Assembly: GCA_025359805.1 (NCBI GenBank)
Contig: JANYDU010000037.1
Span: forward strand, 1-50,815
Reading direction: 5' to 3'
Origin: Bacteroidota bacterium
GTDB taxonomy: Bacteria > Bacteroidota > Bacteroidia > UKL13-3
Length of the DNA: 50,815 nucleotides
Of the stretch, positions 1-8,046 are shown piece by piece (position 1 is the stretch's first letter; each line of letters opens with the position of its first letter). The position numbers were made by a program, and so were the translations under genes. The notes beneath the pieces are model-generated. The model searched no databases. It saw only the letters and a list, made by a program, of their open reading frames with translations, and was not told where the DNA came from.

Positions 1-112
1 AAAAGTAGTCACACATGTAAAGGTGATCAATAAAGAACGTGTTTGAATATATTTTAGATGTAGGTATAAAAACGTTCTGAGGTTTTAACAAAAAATATTA
101 ACCACATTTTTG

Positions 113-823
113 ATGATGTTGAAATACTTAATAAATCATCAAAATGATGAACTAAGTCCAAACTTCAATATTGGATATTCTTCATTCAAAAATATTGAAA
201 CAGAAAATTTAATTGGTATTTCTATTGGCGATTGTGATATTGCCGAATTGGAAGACCAACATCTTATAACACTTATCATTAACAAAGACCAACAAGCCTT
301 TAAAACACTTGTTGAACTCTATAGCAATAGAGTGTACAATACCATTTTAGGTTTTGTGCAACACCATGAAGATGCCGAAGACCTTGCTCAGGAAGTATTT
401 ATTGAGGTATATCAATCAATCCATAAATTTAAAGGCGAGAGTAAATTATACACTTGGATTTATAGGATAGCGGTAACCAAATCTCTTGATCATCTGAAAT
501 CAAAAAAAAGAAAAAAACGATTTGCCTTTCTTCAATCCCTATTTGGAAATGAAGGAACAGAACTTATTACCGATAAACCACATTTTGATCATCCTGGAGT
601 TTTACTCGAAAATAAAGAACATGCAAAAGTGTTGTTCTATGCCATTTCAAAATTACCCGAAAACCAACAAACAGCCTTCACACTTTCCAAAATAGAAAGC
701 CTCAGTTATCAAGAAATAGCTGAAGTGATGCAAATGTCTATTTCGTCTGTAGAGTCGCTATTATTCAGGGCAAAACAAAACTTACAAAAGCTTTTGAAAG
801 ATTATTATGAAAATAATTTATAA
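113..823 (+). CDS. ECF-type RNA polymerase sigma factor
   Basis: Sigma-70 family, extracytoplasmic-function type: it directs RNA polymerase to a specific set of promoters. Region 2 lies at about residues 60-130, with the typical DAEDLAQEVFIEVY helix and the TWIYRIA segment. Region 4 lies at about 175-225 (LPENQQTAFTLSKIE, then SYQEIAEVMQMSISSVESLLFRAKQNL). The N-terminus of about 55 residues before region 2 is longer than usual and resembles nothing I recognise, so the true start may be further in; ATG 113 is the first ATG of the open frame. Next comes a small one-helix membrane protein and a metal-sensor-like periplasmic protein, the layout of a CnrH/CnrY/CnrX regulatory trio. The family is certain; the signal it answers is inference. 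Confidence 0.9.
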   Translation: MMLKYLINHQNDELSPNFNIGYSSFKNIETENLIGISIGDCDIAELEDQHLITLIINKDQQAFKTLVELYSNRVYNTILGFVQHHEDAEDLAQEVFIEVYQSIHKFKGESKLYTWIYRIAVTKSLDHLKSKKRKKRFAFLQSLFGNEGTELITDKPHFDHPGVLLENKEHAKVLFYAISKLPENQQTAFTLSKIESLSYQEIAEVMQMSISSVESLLFRAKQNLQKLLKDYYENNL

Positions 824-903
824 CTAAGCGCAAGTTTTAGTTTTAAGTATCTTCTAACCTATCAGAACAGTTAAAATACAATCAAAATTTTAATGTTACT
901 CAA

Positions 904-1209
904 ATGAAAACACACATTGAAAAAAAGGTAAAACAAACCATTGAAAGTATTGATGGAATAGAACGCGCAAATGCCAATCCGTTTTTATTTGGCAAGGTGA
1001 TGAACCGCATGCAGATGCAAAAATCAGAAATGGTATACACAGGAAAAGTAGTATTACGATATGCTATTTTAGTAGTGCTTTTGGTAAGCGTAAATTTTAT
1101 CTCTATTTATTCTTTCAAAAAACAACCTTCACCAAAAATGAAAGAAAATATGGCCATTGATGATATGGCAAACGAATATTTTGTTACAACAAAAGTTTTT
1201 GAATATTAA
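904..1209 (+). CDS. small single-helix membrane protein, probable anti-sigma factor
   Basis: A 101-residue protein with a basic, presumably cytoplasmic N-terminus of about 48 residues, one hydrophobic helix at about residues 49-70 (VVLRYAILVVLLVSVNF) and a short outer tail. The segment NPFLFGKVMNRM in the N-terminus is typical of short anti-sigma proteins of Bacteroidota. It sits 80 bases after the ECF sigma gene and 16 bases before a CnrX/Spy-like gene. CnrY of Cupriavidus has the same plan: a short cytoplasmic sigma-binding part, one helix and a short periplasmic end. No recognised domain can be read directly, so the anti-sigma role rests on architecture and position. Confidence 0.7.
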   Translation: MKTHIEKKVKQTIESIDGIERANANPFLFGKVMNRMQMQKSEMVYTGKVVLRYAILVVLLVSVNFISIYSFKKQPSPKMKENMAIDDMANEYFVTTKVFEY

Positions 1210-1225
1210 CGAAAAGAGTATCATT

Positions 1226-1747
1226 ATGAAAATAGAACGCACACGTTTATTAACCCTATTAGTAGTAGTTTTAGTTTTACTCAACTTAACTACTTTGGCA
1301 ACTATTTGGTTTAGAAAATCACCACAGCAATTAGATGCCGATAGAAGAGATGGTCCTAAAAATTTCATCATCCAAAAACTACATTTTGATAAAAAACAAG
1401 TTGAAGAATTTAGCGCATTGGTTGATGAACATAGAACTCAAATGCAAGAACTCAGGGAACAAATAACAGAAAGCAAAGAGCAGTTTTATGACCAACTAAA
1501 AAGTGATGCTCCTGATACTGCATTGGCATACCAACAAATAGCATCCATCACCCAATTTGAAGAACAAGCCGAACGCATTACGTTTAATCATTTTAAAAAA
1601 GTAAGAGCCATTTGCTCTTCAGAACAAAAACAAGAATTTGATGTGGTGATTAATGAAATACTCAGACGAATGATGGGGCCTTCGCATGGCCCGCACCAAG
1701 GCCCACCTCCTATGCACCCTCCTGGTGGCCCGCCATGTAAGGAGTGA
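1226..1747 (+). CDS. periplasmic heavy-metal-sensor-like protein (Spy/CnrX fold)
   Basis: A 173-residue protein with an N-terminal membrane anchor or signal (about residues 6-27), then a highly charged, largely helical domain (HFDKKQVEEFSALVDEHR, QELREQITESKEQFYDQL) of the Spy/CpxP/CnrX type. The C-terminal 25 residues are rich in His, Met, Pro and Gly and end with Cys-Lys-Glu (MMGPSHGPHQGPPPMHPPGG), a likely metal-binding tail. ATG 1226 is chosen because the signal segment starts there; a longer frame from 1157 overlaps the upstream gene. With the preceding sigma and anti-sigma genes it forms a CnrYXH-like arrangement in which metal binding outside the cell would free the sigma factor. The metal is not shown by the sequence; copper is suggested only by the MbnP-type genes further on. 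Confidence 0.75.
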   Translation: MKIERTRLLTLLVVVLVLLNLTTLATIWFRKSPQQLDADRRDGPKNFIIQKLHFDKKQVEEFSALVDEHRTQMQELREQITESKEQFYDQLKSDAPDTALAYQQIASITQFEEQAERITFNHFKKVRAICSSEQKQEFDVVINEILRRMMGPSHGPHQGPPPMHPPGGPPCKE

Positions 1748-1762
1748 GCTGCGTATTAGAGA

Positions 1763-1799
1763 GGAGTGAGTGGAGAGGAATGAGAAGTGATGAGTGATG
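1763..1799. repeat. heptad-period degenerate tandem repeat
   Basis: Five consecutive 7-base units can be read: GGAGTGA, GTGGAGA, GGAATGA, GAAGTGA, TGAGTGA. Another GGAGTGA at 1741-1747 contains the TGA stop codon of the upstream gene. Other period-7 elements occur near 3147, 21874, 22594, 24496, 43376 and 47771. Confidence 0.7.
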
Positions 1800-1836
1800 T
1801 ACTAAGTAATAAAACTAAAAACTAATACCTAAACTT

Positions 1837-2085
1837 ATGTCAATCAAGAAAAATTTAGCATTAAGCGATACTGGATTTGTGTTTAATCCATCCACTGGAG
1901 ATTCTTATTCAGTGAACCCAATTGGTTTAGAAATTTTAAGAATGCTTAAGGAAAACAAAAAAGACGAAGACATTAAAAAGCATTTATTGGCAACTTATCA
2001 AGCAGATTTTGAAACCATCGAAAAAGATTATTACGATTTTGTAAAAGGTTTAGAGCAATTAAAACTTACCGAAAATAATGGCTAA
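1837..2085 (+). CDS. PqqD-like small protein
   Basis: An 82-residue protein that reads as a PqqD-family domain: an N-terminal strand pair (FVFNPSTGDSYSVNPIGLEI), in which something like 'is displayed, blank until translated' is followed by a helix ending in LRMLKENKKDEDI, then a helical C-terminal half (YDFVKGLEQLKL). PqqD-type domains bind the leader of a modified peptide (RiPP recognition element) or act as small partners of a modifying enzyme. The stop codon overlaps the start of the ATP-grasp gene by 8 bases, so the two are almost surely translated together. No precursor peptide is visible nearby. Family assignment is fairly good; what it recognises is unknown. Confidence 0.75.
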   Translation: MSIKKNLALSDTGFVFNPSTGDSYSVNPIGLEILRMLKENKKDEDIKKHLLATYQADFETIEKDYYDFVKGLEQLKLTENNG

Positions 2086-3127
2086 GAAAAAACTCACAGT
2101 TGGTGTTACCGGACTCAATAATATTGACAGTCCCGGACCGGGAATCCCCGTGATACGTGCGCTAAAGGATATGAAAGATTTTGACGTGCGTATCATAGGA
2201 CTGTCCTACGACTCTTTAGAACCCGGAATTTATATGCACGATTTGGTTGATAAAACATATCAAATTCCACTGCCTTCAGCCGGCCAACAAAGTTTGTTAA
2301 CCCGACTTGATTATATCAATTCAATTGAAAACTTAGATATCATTATTCCAAATTTTGATGCCGAATTATTCAACTTTATTAAACTTCAAGATGCGTTAAA
2401 AAAGAAAATGAACATCCATACTTTTTTACCAACACTTGAACAATTTGAAGAACGACATAAATCAAATCTTCCTGAATTTGGTGTAAAGTATGGCATCAAA
2501 GTTCCTAAAAGTAAAATGATTCATAGCATGGCAGAAATTCATTCGTTGGCTTACGAGTTTGGGTATCCACTTGTGGTAAAAGGAAAATTTTATGATGCAT
2601 CTATTGCTTATTCACCAGATCAAGCAATGGCATATTTCAATAAAATTAGCGGCAAATGGGGATTACCAATTATTATTCAACAATACACACAAGGCACCGA
2701 AGTAAATGTTACTGCAATTGGTGATGGAAAAGGAAATTTAATTGGTGCAGTACCCATGAGAAAAACTTATATAACCGATAAAGGAAAAGCTTGGGCAGGT
2801 GTGGCACTTGAAGATGAAGAGCTAATGGATATTGCCAAAAATTTAGTGAAAGGAAATAAATGGAGAGGTGGTTTTGAATTGGAAATGATACGAACAGAAA
2901 AGAACGAATACTTTTTAATTGAAATCAATCCAAGATTTCCGGCATGGGTTTACTTAGCCGTTGGAGCAGGGCAAAATCATCCTGAAGCATTAGTTAAAAT
3001 GGCATTGGGAGAAAAAGTAGAACCGTTTAAAAATTATGAAGTAGGAAAAATGTTTATACGATACTCCTACGATTTGATTTGCGATTTGAAAGAATTTGAA
3101 ACCATTACAACCCTTGGAGAATTATAA
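2078..3127 (+). CDS. ATP-grasp enzyme, carbamoyl-phosphate-synthase-like
   Basis: A 349-residue single-unit ATP-grasp protein resembling the CarB family. An N-terminal pre-ATP-grasp domain (about residues 1-110, VGVTGLNNIDSPGPGIPVIRAL) is followed by the nucleotide-binding part with VVKGKFYDA near residue 170 and the metal/ATP site FLIEINPRFPAW, in which E282 and N284 are the expected Mg-ATP ligands. Such enzymes join a carboxylate to an amine or other nucleophile through an acyl-phosphate. Neither a glutaminase partner nor a second synthetase half is present, so it is not a CarB. It overlaps the PqqD-like gene and precedes a PLP enzyme, pointing to a small-molecule or peptide-modification pathway. 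Substrates are unknown. Confidence 0.85.
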   Translation: MAKKKLTVGVTGLNNIDSPGPGIPVIRALKDMKDFDVRIIGLSYDSLEPGIYMHDLVDKTYQIPLPSAGQQSLLTRLDYINSIENLDIIIPNFDAELFNFIKLQDALKKKMNIHTFLPTLEQFEERHKSNLPEFGVKYGIKVPKSKMIHSMAEIHSLAYEFGYPLVVKGKFYDASIAYSPDQAMAYFNKISGKWGLPIIIQQYTQGTEVNVTAIGDGKGNLIGAVPMRKTYITDKGKAWAGVALEDEELMDIAKNLVKGNKWRGGFELEMIRTEKNEYFLIEINPRFPAWVYLAVGAGQNHPEALVKMALGEKVEPFKNYEVGKMFIRYSYDLICDLKEFETITTLGEL

Positions 3128-3146
3128 GAAATATTAAATAATAAGT

Positions 3147-3160
3147 GTTGAATGTTAAAT
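3147..3160. repeat. heptad-period repeat, two units
   Basis: GTTGAAT followed by GTTAAAT in the 69-base gap between the ATP-grasp and PLP-enzyme genes. Weak alone; listed because its period matches the other elements in the window. Confidence 0.45.
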
Positions 3161-3196
3161 GCTTTGTCAACGATAAAATATTAAAAAAATATAACG

Positions 3197-4555
3197 ATGA
3201 AAAGACAACAATATGAACGTCCGCTGATACAGCGCATAAATTCAGGTATCATGAATAAGTTTGGTACCAAAACAGAATATGCTCCAGTTACTCACATTGA
3301 TGATTTTAGTGTAAAAGAATTAATCAAACAATATGGCTCACCTGTATTTGTAATCTCCGAAAAAACAATGAGAGATACTTATAAAGAAGCCAACAGAGCG
3401 TTTAAAACTCGCTATCCAAAAGTGCAATTTGCATGGAGCTACAAAACAAATTACATCAATGCGGTATGTAATGTATTTCATCAAGAAGGCTCATGGGCAG
3501 AAGTAGTTTCGGGCTTTGAATATAAAAAAGCATTGCAAAATGGAATGCCTGGAAATAAAATTATTTTTAATGGCCCCGATAAAACGGATGAGGATTTAAT
3601 TTCGGCAATCAATAACAACTCTCCTATTCATATTGATCACTTAGATGAGTTATATCGCCTAACAGAGTTGGCTGATGAGATGAAAAAAAAGCCAAACGTT
3701 GCTATTCGTGTAAACATGGACACAGGAATTTATCCAATGTGGGATCGGTTTGGTTTTAACTATGAAAACGGACAAGCATGGGATGCCATCAACAAAATAA
3801 TTTTGGGTGATAAATTAGAATTGGTTGGGTTACATACGCATATCGGAACCTTTATGTTATCGCCAAGCGCTTATGCAATTGCTGCAAATAAACTTGCCGA
3901 TTTGGCTCTAGGAGTAAAGAAAAAATTTGGAAGAACTATTCAATATATTGATATGGGCGGAGGCTTTGCTTCTAAAAATACATTGAAAGGGTCTTACCTT
4001 CCAGGTTCAGATACCTCACCAGATTTTAATCAATTTGCCGAAGCTATTTGTACTGCATTATTAAACGCAGGTTTTGTTGAAAAGGATTTACCTCTCTTAG
4101 TTTTAGAAACAGGAAGAGCGATGATTGATGATGCTGGATATTTATTGGGAAGTGTGATTGCAAACAAAAGATTAAGTGACGGAAGAAGAGCAACTATTAT
4201 GGATTTTGGAGTGAACATTTTATTTACCGCATTTTGGTACAGCCATAAAATTAGTCCCGCACAAGATTTTAGCACCTATACCGAAGATACTGTACTATAT
4301 GGCCCGTTGTGTATGAATATTGATGTGGTACGTGATCAAATAACATTGCCACCTTTAAAGAAAGACGACCATGTTGTGGTACATACCGTTGGGGCTTATA
4401 ATATGACACAATGGATGCAATTTATTTCGATGCGCCCTGCTGTTGTAATGCTTGGATTAGATGGTAAATCACATCTTATTCGCAAACGCGAAACTATTGA
4501 AAACATTGAAGCAAACGAAGTAATGCCCGAATATCTTTTGAAGTTTAAGATTTAA
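3197..4555 (+). CDS. fold-type III PLP enzyme, diaminopimelate/ornithine decarboxylase-like
   Basis: A 452-residue protein of the alanine-racemase-fold decarboxylase family. The PLP lysine is K83 in SYKTN. The phosphate-binding GGGF loop (IDMGGGFASK) and the LETGRAMIDDAG segment, equivalent to the EPGR region of LysA, follow. The catalytic cysteine is C372 in GPLCMNID; in diaminopimelate decarboxylases this reads C-E-S-x-D, so the substrate-contacting Glu is replaced by Met and the Ser by Asn. The C-terminal GAYNMTQWMQF also departs from the usual GAYG motif. The enzyme should therefore keep PLP chemistry but act on a different amino acid or on a conjugated substrate. It is not the lysine-pathway LysA as judged by these changes. 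It lies between the ATP-grasp gene and the urea-channel/M23 fusion. Confidence 0.85.
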   Translation: MKRQQYERPLIQRINSGIMNKFGTKTEYAPVTHIDDFSVKELIKQYGSPVFVISEKTMRDTYKEANRAFKTRYPKVQFAWSYKTNYINAVCNVFHQEGSWAEVVSGFEYKKALQNGMPGNKIIFNGPDKTDEDLISAINNNSPIHIDHLDELYRLTELADEMKKKPNVAIRVNMDTGIYPMWDRFGFNYENGQAWDAINKIILGDKLELVGLHTHIGTFMLSPSAYAIAANKLADLALGVKKKFGRTIQYIDMGGGFASKNTLKGSYLPGSDTSPDFNQFAEAICTALLNAGFVEKDLPLLVLETGRAMIDDAGYLLGSVIANKRLSDGRRATIMDFGVNILFTAFWYSHKISPAQDFSTYTEDTVLYGPLCMNIDVVRDQITLPPLKKDDHVVVHTVGAYNMTQWMQFISMRPAVVMLGLDGKSHLIRKRETIENIEANEVMPEYLLKFKI

Positions 4556-4600
4556 GGAAATTTTTAATATTAAAAGATAAATGAATTACAAAAACAAAAT

Positions 4601-6751
4601 ATGCTAAAAACAAAAGCAACTTATTTTTATCAGGCATTCATTAACAGTTATTCGCAATTATTTTTTTCGGATAATAAGATTTTTGCATACCTGTTATTAC
4701 TATCATCATTTATTGATCCATTAGCTGGATTAAGTGGTGCGGTAAGTTTATGTGTTGCAGTATTATTTAGTTATTGGATTGGGTTAGATAGAAATTCCAT
4801 TAAGCATGGCGTATATAGTTTTAATGCTTTGATGGTAGGATTGGTAATGGGTATTACTTACCATTGGAGTTTGCCTTTTGCAATTATTTTATCAAGTGCA
4901 TCAATTCTATCGGTATTGCTGTGTGTATTATTCCATAACATTTTTACTAAGTATAAAGTACCTGTTTTAAGCCTTCCATTTTTATTGAGTTTGTGGTTGG
5001 TGATGTTGAGTTTGCGCACGTTTAATCATGTAGAATTAAACATCAGAATAACCGAATCGGCATTAAGTATTTGGTCGCAACAATTTCATTTACCTTTATT
5101 TTTTGATGTGTATTTTAAATCTCTTGCAGCAGTATTTTTTCAATACAATTTAATTGCCGGAGTTTTGGCAGCAATTGGATTACTTATCTATTCGCGCATT
5201 GCTTTTTCACTTTCATTAATTGGATTTAGTATTGGCTATTTATTTTATTTTTTGATGGTTGGAGAGTTTAATCAACTACTCTACTCCTATATTGGTTTTA
5301 ATTTTATACTCACTGCAATAACGCTTGGCGGATATTTTATCATCCCATCATTTAGGTCGTATTTGCTTGTGGTTATTGCCACTCCCATTATTGCAATATT
5401 AATTAGTGCATTGGCAAATTTTTTAATTCCATATCAATTACCGTTATACTCGTTGCCATTTAATATTGCTATTATTTTATTTATGATGCTATTAAATAGC
5501 AGGGTTCATTTTAAGAATTTGCATTTTGTGGCTCGGCAATTATTCTCTCCCGAAAAAAATCTTTATTATCATCAGAACAGAACAGAACGATTTAAAAATG
5601 ATACTTACTTTCATGTTCATCTTCCATTTTTTGGAGAGTGGTTTATTTCGCAAGGATTTGATGGAAAACATACCCATAAAGAAGATTGGAAATACGCTTG
5701 GGATTTTGTGGTGGTGGATGAAATGAAACATACTTTCCGTTTGCCAGGAACTGAAGTAACCGATTTTTTTTGTTACAATTTACCCGTTCTTGCTCCAGCG
5801 GCTGGCACCATTTGGAATATTGTTGATGGCATTAATGATAATGAAGTTGGTGATGTTGATACTCAAAATAATTGGGGCAATACCATCATCATTAAACATG
5901 GCGATTTCTTTTTTAGTAAACTCAGTCACTTAAAAAAAGGAAGTTTAAAAGTACGTATTGGCGATTATGTGCAACGTGGAGAATTGCTTGCTACATGCGG
6001 AAGTTCGGGAAGATCTCCAGAACCACATATTCATTTTCAATTACAAAGCACTCCTTATATTGGCTCCAAAACATTGTTGTACCCCATCAGTTATTACATG
6101 ACAAAGCTGAATGATAAATTTACATTTCACGCCTTTGATTATCCCGAAGAAGGAGAAACTATTTCACGAGTTGCCATCACTCCATTACTTGCCAATGCGT
6201 TTAATTTTATACCTGGAGTAATCATGAAATATGAAGTAACAAATGAAACTGGAGCAACAGAAATTGTAAGTTGGGAAGTTTGCATTGATGCTTGGAATCA
6301 ATCGTATTTATATTGCCATACAAGTAAATCGTATGCGTATTTTGTGAACAACGGAACGCTTCATTATTTTACAGAATTTATTGGTGATAGAAAATCAATG
6401 TTATATCATTTTTATTTAGCTGCTAATAAAATTTTACTTGGATATTATGATCAATTAGAAGTGACTGACAAACTTCCTATCACAAATTTTTACTCAGGAA
6501 TTAGCCGTTTTATTCAAGATTTTACAGCTCCATTTAACATCTATTTAAAAGCCGAATACTCATCAAAATTTATATTTACGGATGATGATTTATCACCCAA
6601 AGAAATAAAAACAGAAAGTAAAGCAACTATAAAAGCAGGCAGTATTATGTTGAAAGAATTAAACTATGAACTCATTATCCACAAAAACAAAATAGCTCAA
6701 ATCATTACTAAAACAAAACAAGGAACAACCATAGCCACATGTATAGACTAA
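4601..6751 (+). CDS. urea-transporter-like channel fused to M23 peptidase domain
   Basis: A 716-residue fusion. About residues 20-300 form many hydrophobic helices with the look of the urea transporter family (FIDPLAGLSGAV, then GVYSFNALMVGLVMG, a repeated half later). From about residue 335 comes an M23/LytM-type domain: YAWDF with D368, SHL with H443 and PHIHF with H476 and H478, the HxH metal motif. The usual first zinc His two turns before Asp (HxGxD) is here Lys364; nearby H357 or H359 may replace it, a variant known in other Bacteroidota M23 proteins. A further 200-residue beta-rich C-terminal part is unassigned. The last 13 bases overlap the next gene. It suggests a membrane pore linked to a periplasmic wall-associated or peptide-cutting domain. 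Confidence 0.85.
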   Translation: MLKTKATYFYQAFINSYSQLFFSDNKIFAYLLLLSSFIDPLAGLSGAVSLCVAVLFSYWIGLDRNSIKHGVYSFNALMVGLVMGITYHWSLPFAIILSSASILSVLLCVLFHNIFTKYKVPVLSLPFLLSLWLVMLSLRTFNHVELNIRITESALSIWSQQFHLPLFFDVYFKSLAAVFFQYNLIAGVLAAIGLLIYSRIAFSLSLIGFSIGYLFYFLMVGEFNQLLYSYIGFNFILTAITLGGYFIIPSFRSYLLVVIATPIIAILISALANFLIPYQLPLYSLPFNIAIILFMMLLNSRVHFKNLHFVARQLFSPEKNLYYHQNRTERFKNDTYFHVHLPFFGEWFISQGFDGKHTHKEDWKYAWDFVVVDEMKHTFRLPGTEVTDFFCYNLPVLAPAAGTIWNIVDGINDNEVGDVDTQNNWGNTIIIKHGDFFFSKLSHLKKGSLKVRIGDYVQRGELLATCGSSGRSPEPHIHFQLQSTPYIGSKTLLYPISYYMTKLNDKFTFHAFDYPEEGETISRVAITPLLANAFNFIPGVIMKYEVTNETGATEIVSWEVCIDAWNQSYLYCHTSKSYAYFVNNGTLHYFTEFIGDRKSMLYHFYLAANKILLGYYDQLEVTDKLPITNFYSGISRFIQDFTAPFNIYLKAEYSSKFIFTDDDLSPKEIKTESKATIKAGSIMLKELNYELIIHKNKIAQIITKTKQGTTIATCID

Positions 6752-7977
6752 TATTTTTATTTTTTGCACTGTTTTTATTTGTAACCCTTGTAAAGGCAAA
6801 AGAGCGCTCACTAAAAACAGATGATATAAATCCAACAGAAATCGAATCTGTAGATGCTATTTCGTATGATTTATATGTAAAACAAGATTGGAAAACATTG
6901 ATTAAATTTTCTGAGAAAGCCCTCAAAAGTAAAATAGATTTTTATTATTTGAGAATGAGAATAGGAATTGCTTACTATGAAATGAAACAATACAGAATGG
7001 CTTTGCATCATTTTGAAGCTGCTTATACAATGGATAAAAATGATGAACTTTTAAAGGAATATTTATTTTATTGTTATGTGTATACTGAGCAATATCCGCA
7101 AGCATTAAAAATCACTAACACATTTAGTTTAGCTACCCTGCAAAAAACAAAAATGGAAGATCCATCTCCTATTTATTTTGCAAATGCCGAAGTAGGATTA
7201 AAAATTTCATCAGATACAAGTTTGTACAAATCAATGAAATATTTTCAGGCAGGTGTAGGAATTAATTTGGGAAGAAATGTAACCGCATATATAGCATTTA
7301 CTAATATTGCTCAACCCATGTATTATGGAAGTCTCAGTCAACAACAATTTTTTGTAACGCTAAATATCCCTTTAAAAAAATCATGGCTCATATCTCCTGC
7401 TTTTCATTATTTAAATTACACATACAGCAATGTTAAACCATCAGGGCCACCTGCCTACCCAGGTGCTCCACCCCCAATACCAAATTATGATGGTTCCAGT
7501 ATTGTGGCATCAATCGCAATATCAAAATCGTGGAAAGATTTTTTGTTTACTGGGATAGCATCTTATTCAACATTAAATAGTGCAAAACAATATCAACAAC
7601 AACTAAATGTAAATTGGTATCCTTTACACAACAAAAATTTGATGCTAAATGGAGGAGTTATTTTATTTAGTGATGATTCTTCCAATTCATTTAAACCTAT
7701 TCCATCCATTGGTGGCAGGTATTTTATCACGTCTAAAATTTCACTATCTGCAAGCTATACTTATTTTGAAACTAAAAATTTTAACGAGCAAAATGGTTAC
7801 TTAGTAAACAACTCTGACGATATTACACATCAAAGAATAAATGTTGGATTGGATTGGAATTGCGGAAAAAATGTAAGTCTATTCGGTCATTATTTACATG
7901 AGTCAAAAACTGAATATGTAAGAGAAACCAATTACAATTTTAACATGGGAATTATTGGACTTAAATTGATATTTTAA
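6739..7977 (+). CDS. TPR protein with C-terminal outer-membrane beta-barrel
   Basis: 412 residues. A signal peptide (about residues 1-20, ending near VKAKE) precedes two or three TPR-type helix pairs (about 35-125, with YYEMKQYRMALHHFEAAY). From about 150 the chain becomes alternating aromatic/polar strands (GINLGRNVTAYIAFTN, LSASYTYFETKNF) and ends in a strand with a terminal Phe (MGIIGLKLIF), the usual barrel C-terminus. A proline-rich loop (GPPAYPGAPPPIPNYD) sits between strands. It overlaps the channel/M23 gene by 13 bases, so it probably provides the outer-membrane part of the same system. The barrel assignment is by pattern, not by a named family; a YaiO-like protein is a possibility. 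Confidence 0.75.
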   Translation: MYRLIFLFFALFLFVTLVKAKERSLKTDDINPTEIESVDAISYDLYVKQDWKTLIKFSEKALKSKIDFYYLRMRIGIAYYEMKQYRMALHHFEAAYTMDKNDELLKEYLFYCYVYTEQYPQALKITNTFSLATLQKTKMEDPSPIYFANAEVGLKISSDTSLYKSMKYFQAGVGINLGRNVTAYIAFTNIAQPMYYGSLSQQQFFVTLNIPLKKSWLISPAFHYLNYTYSNVKPSGPPAYPGAPPPIPNYDGSSIVASIAISKSWKDFLFTGIASYSTLNSAKQYQQQLNVNWYPLHNKNLMLNGGVILFSDDSSNSFKPIPSIGGRYFITSKISLSASYTYFETKNFNEQNGYLVNNSDDITHQRINVGLDWNCGKNVSLFGHYLHESKTEYVRETNYNFNMGIIGLKLIF

Positions 7978-8046
7978 AAACACAAACAAAAAAAATATAT
8001 GATTAACAACAGCATTAAATATTTAGTATTACAAAAACTTTCAACC

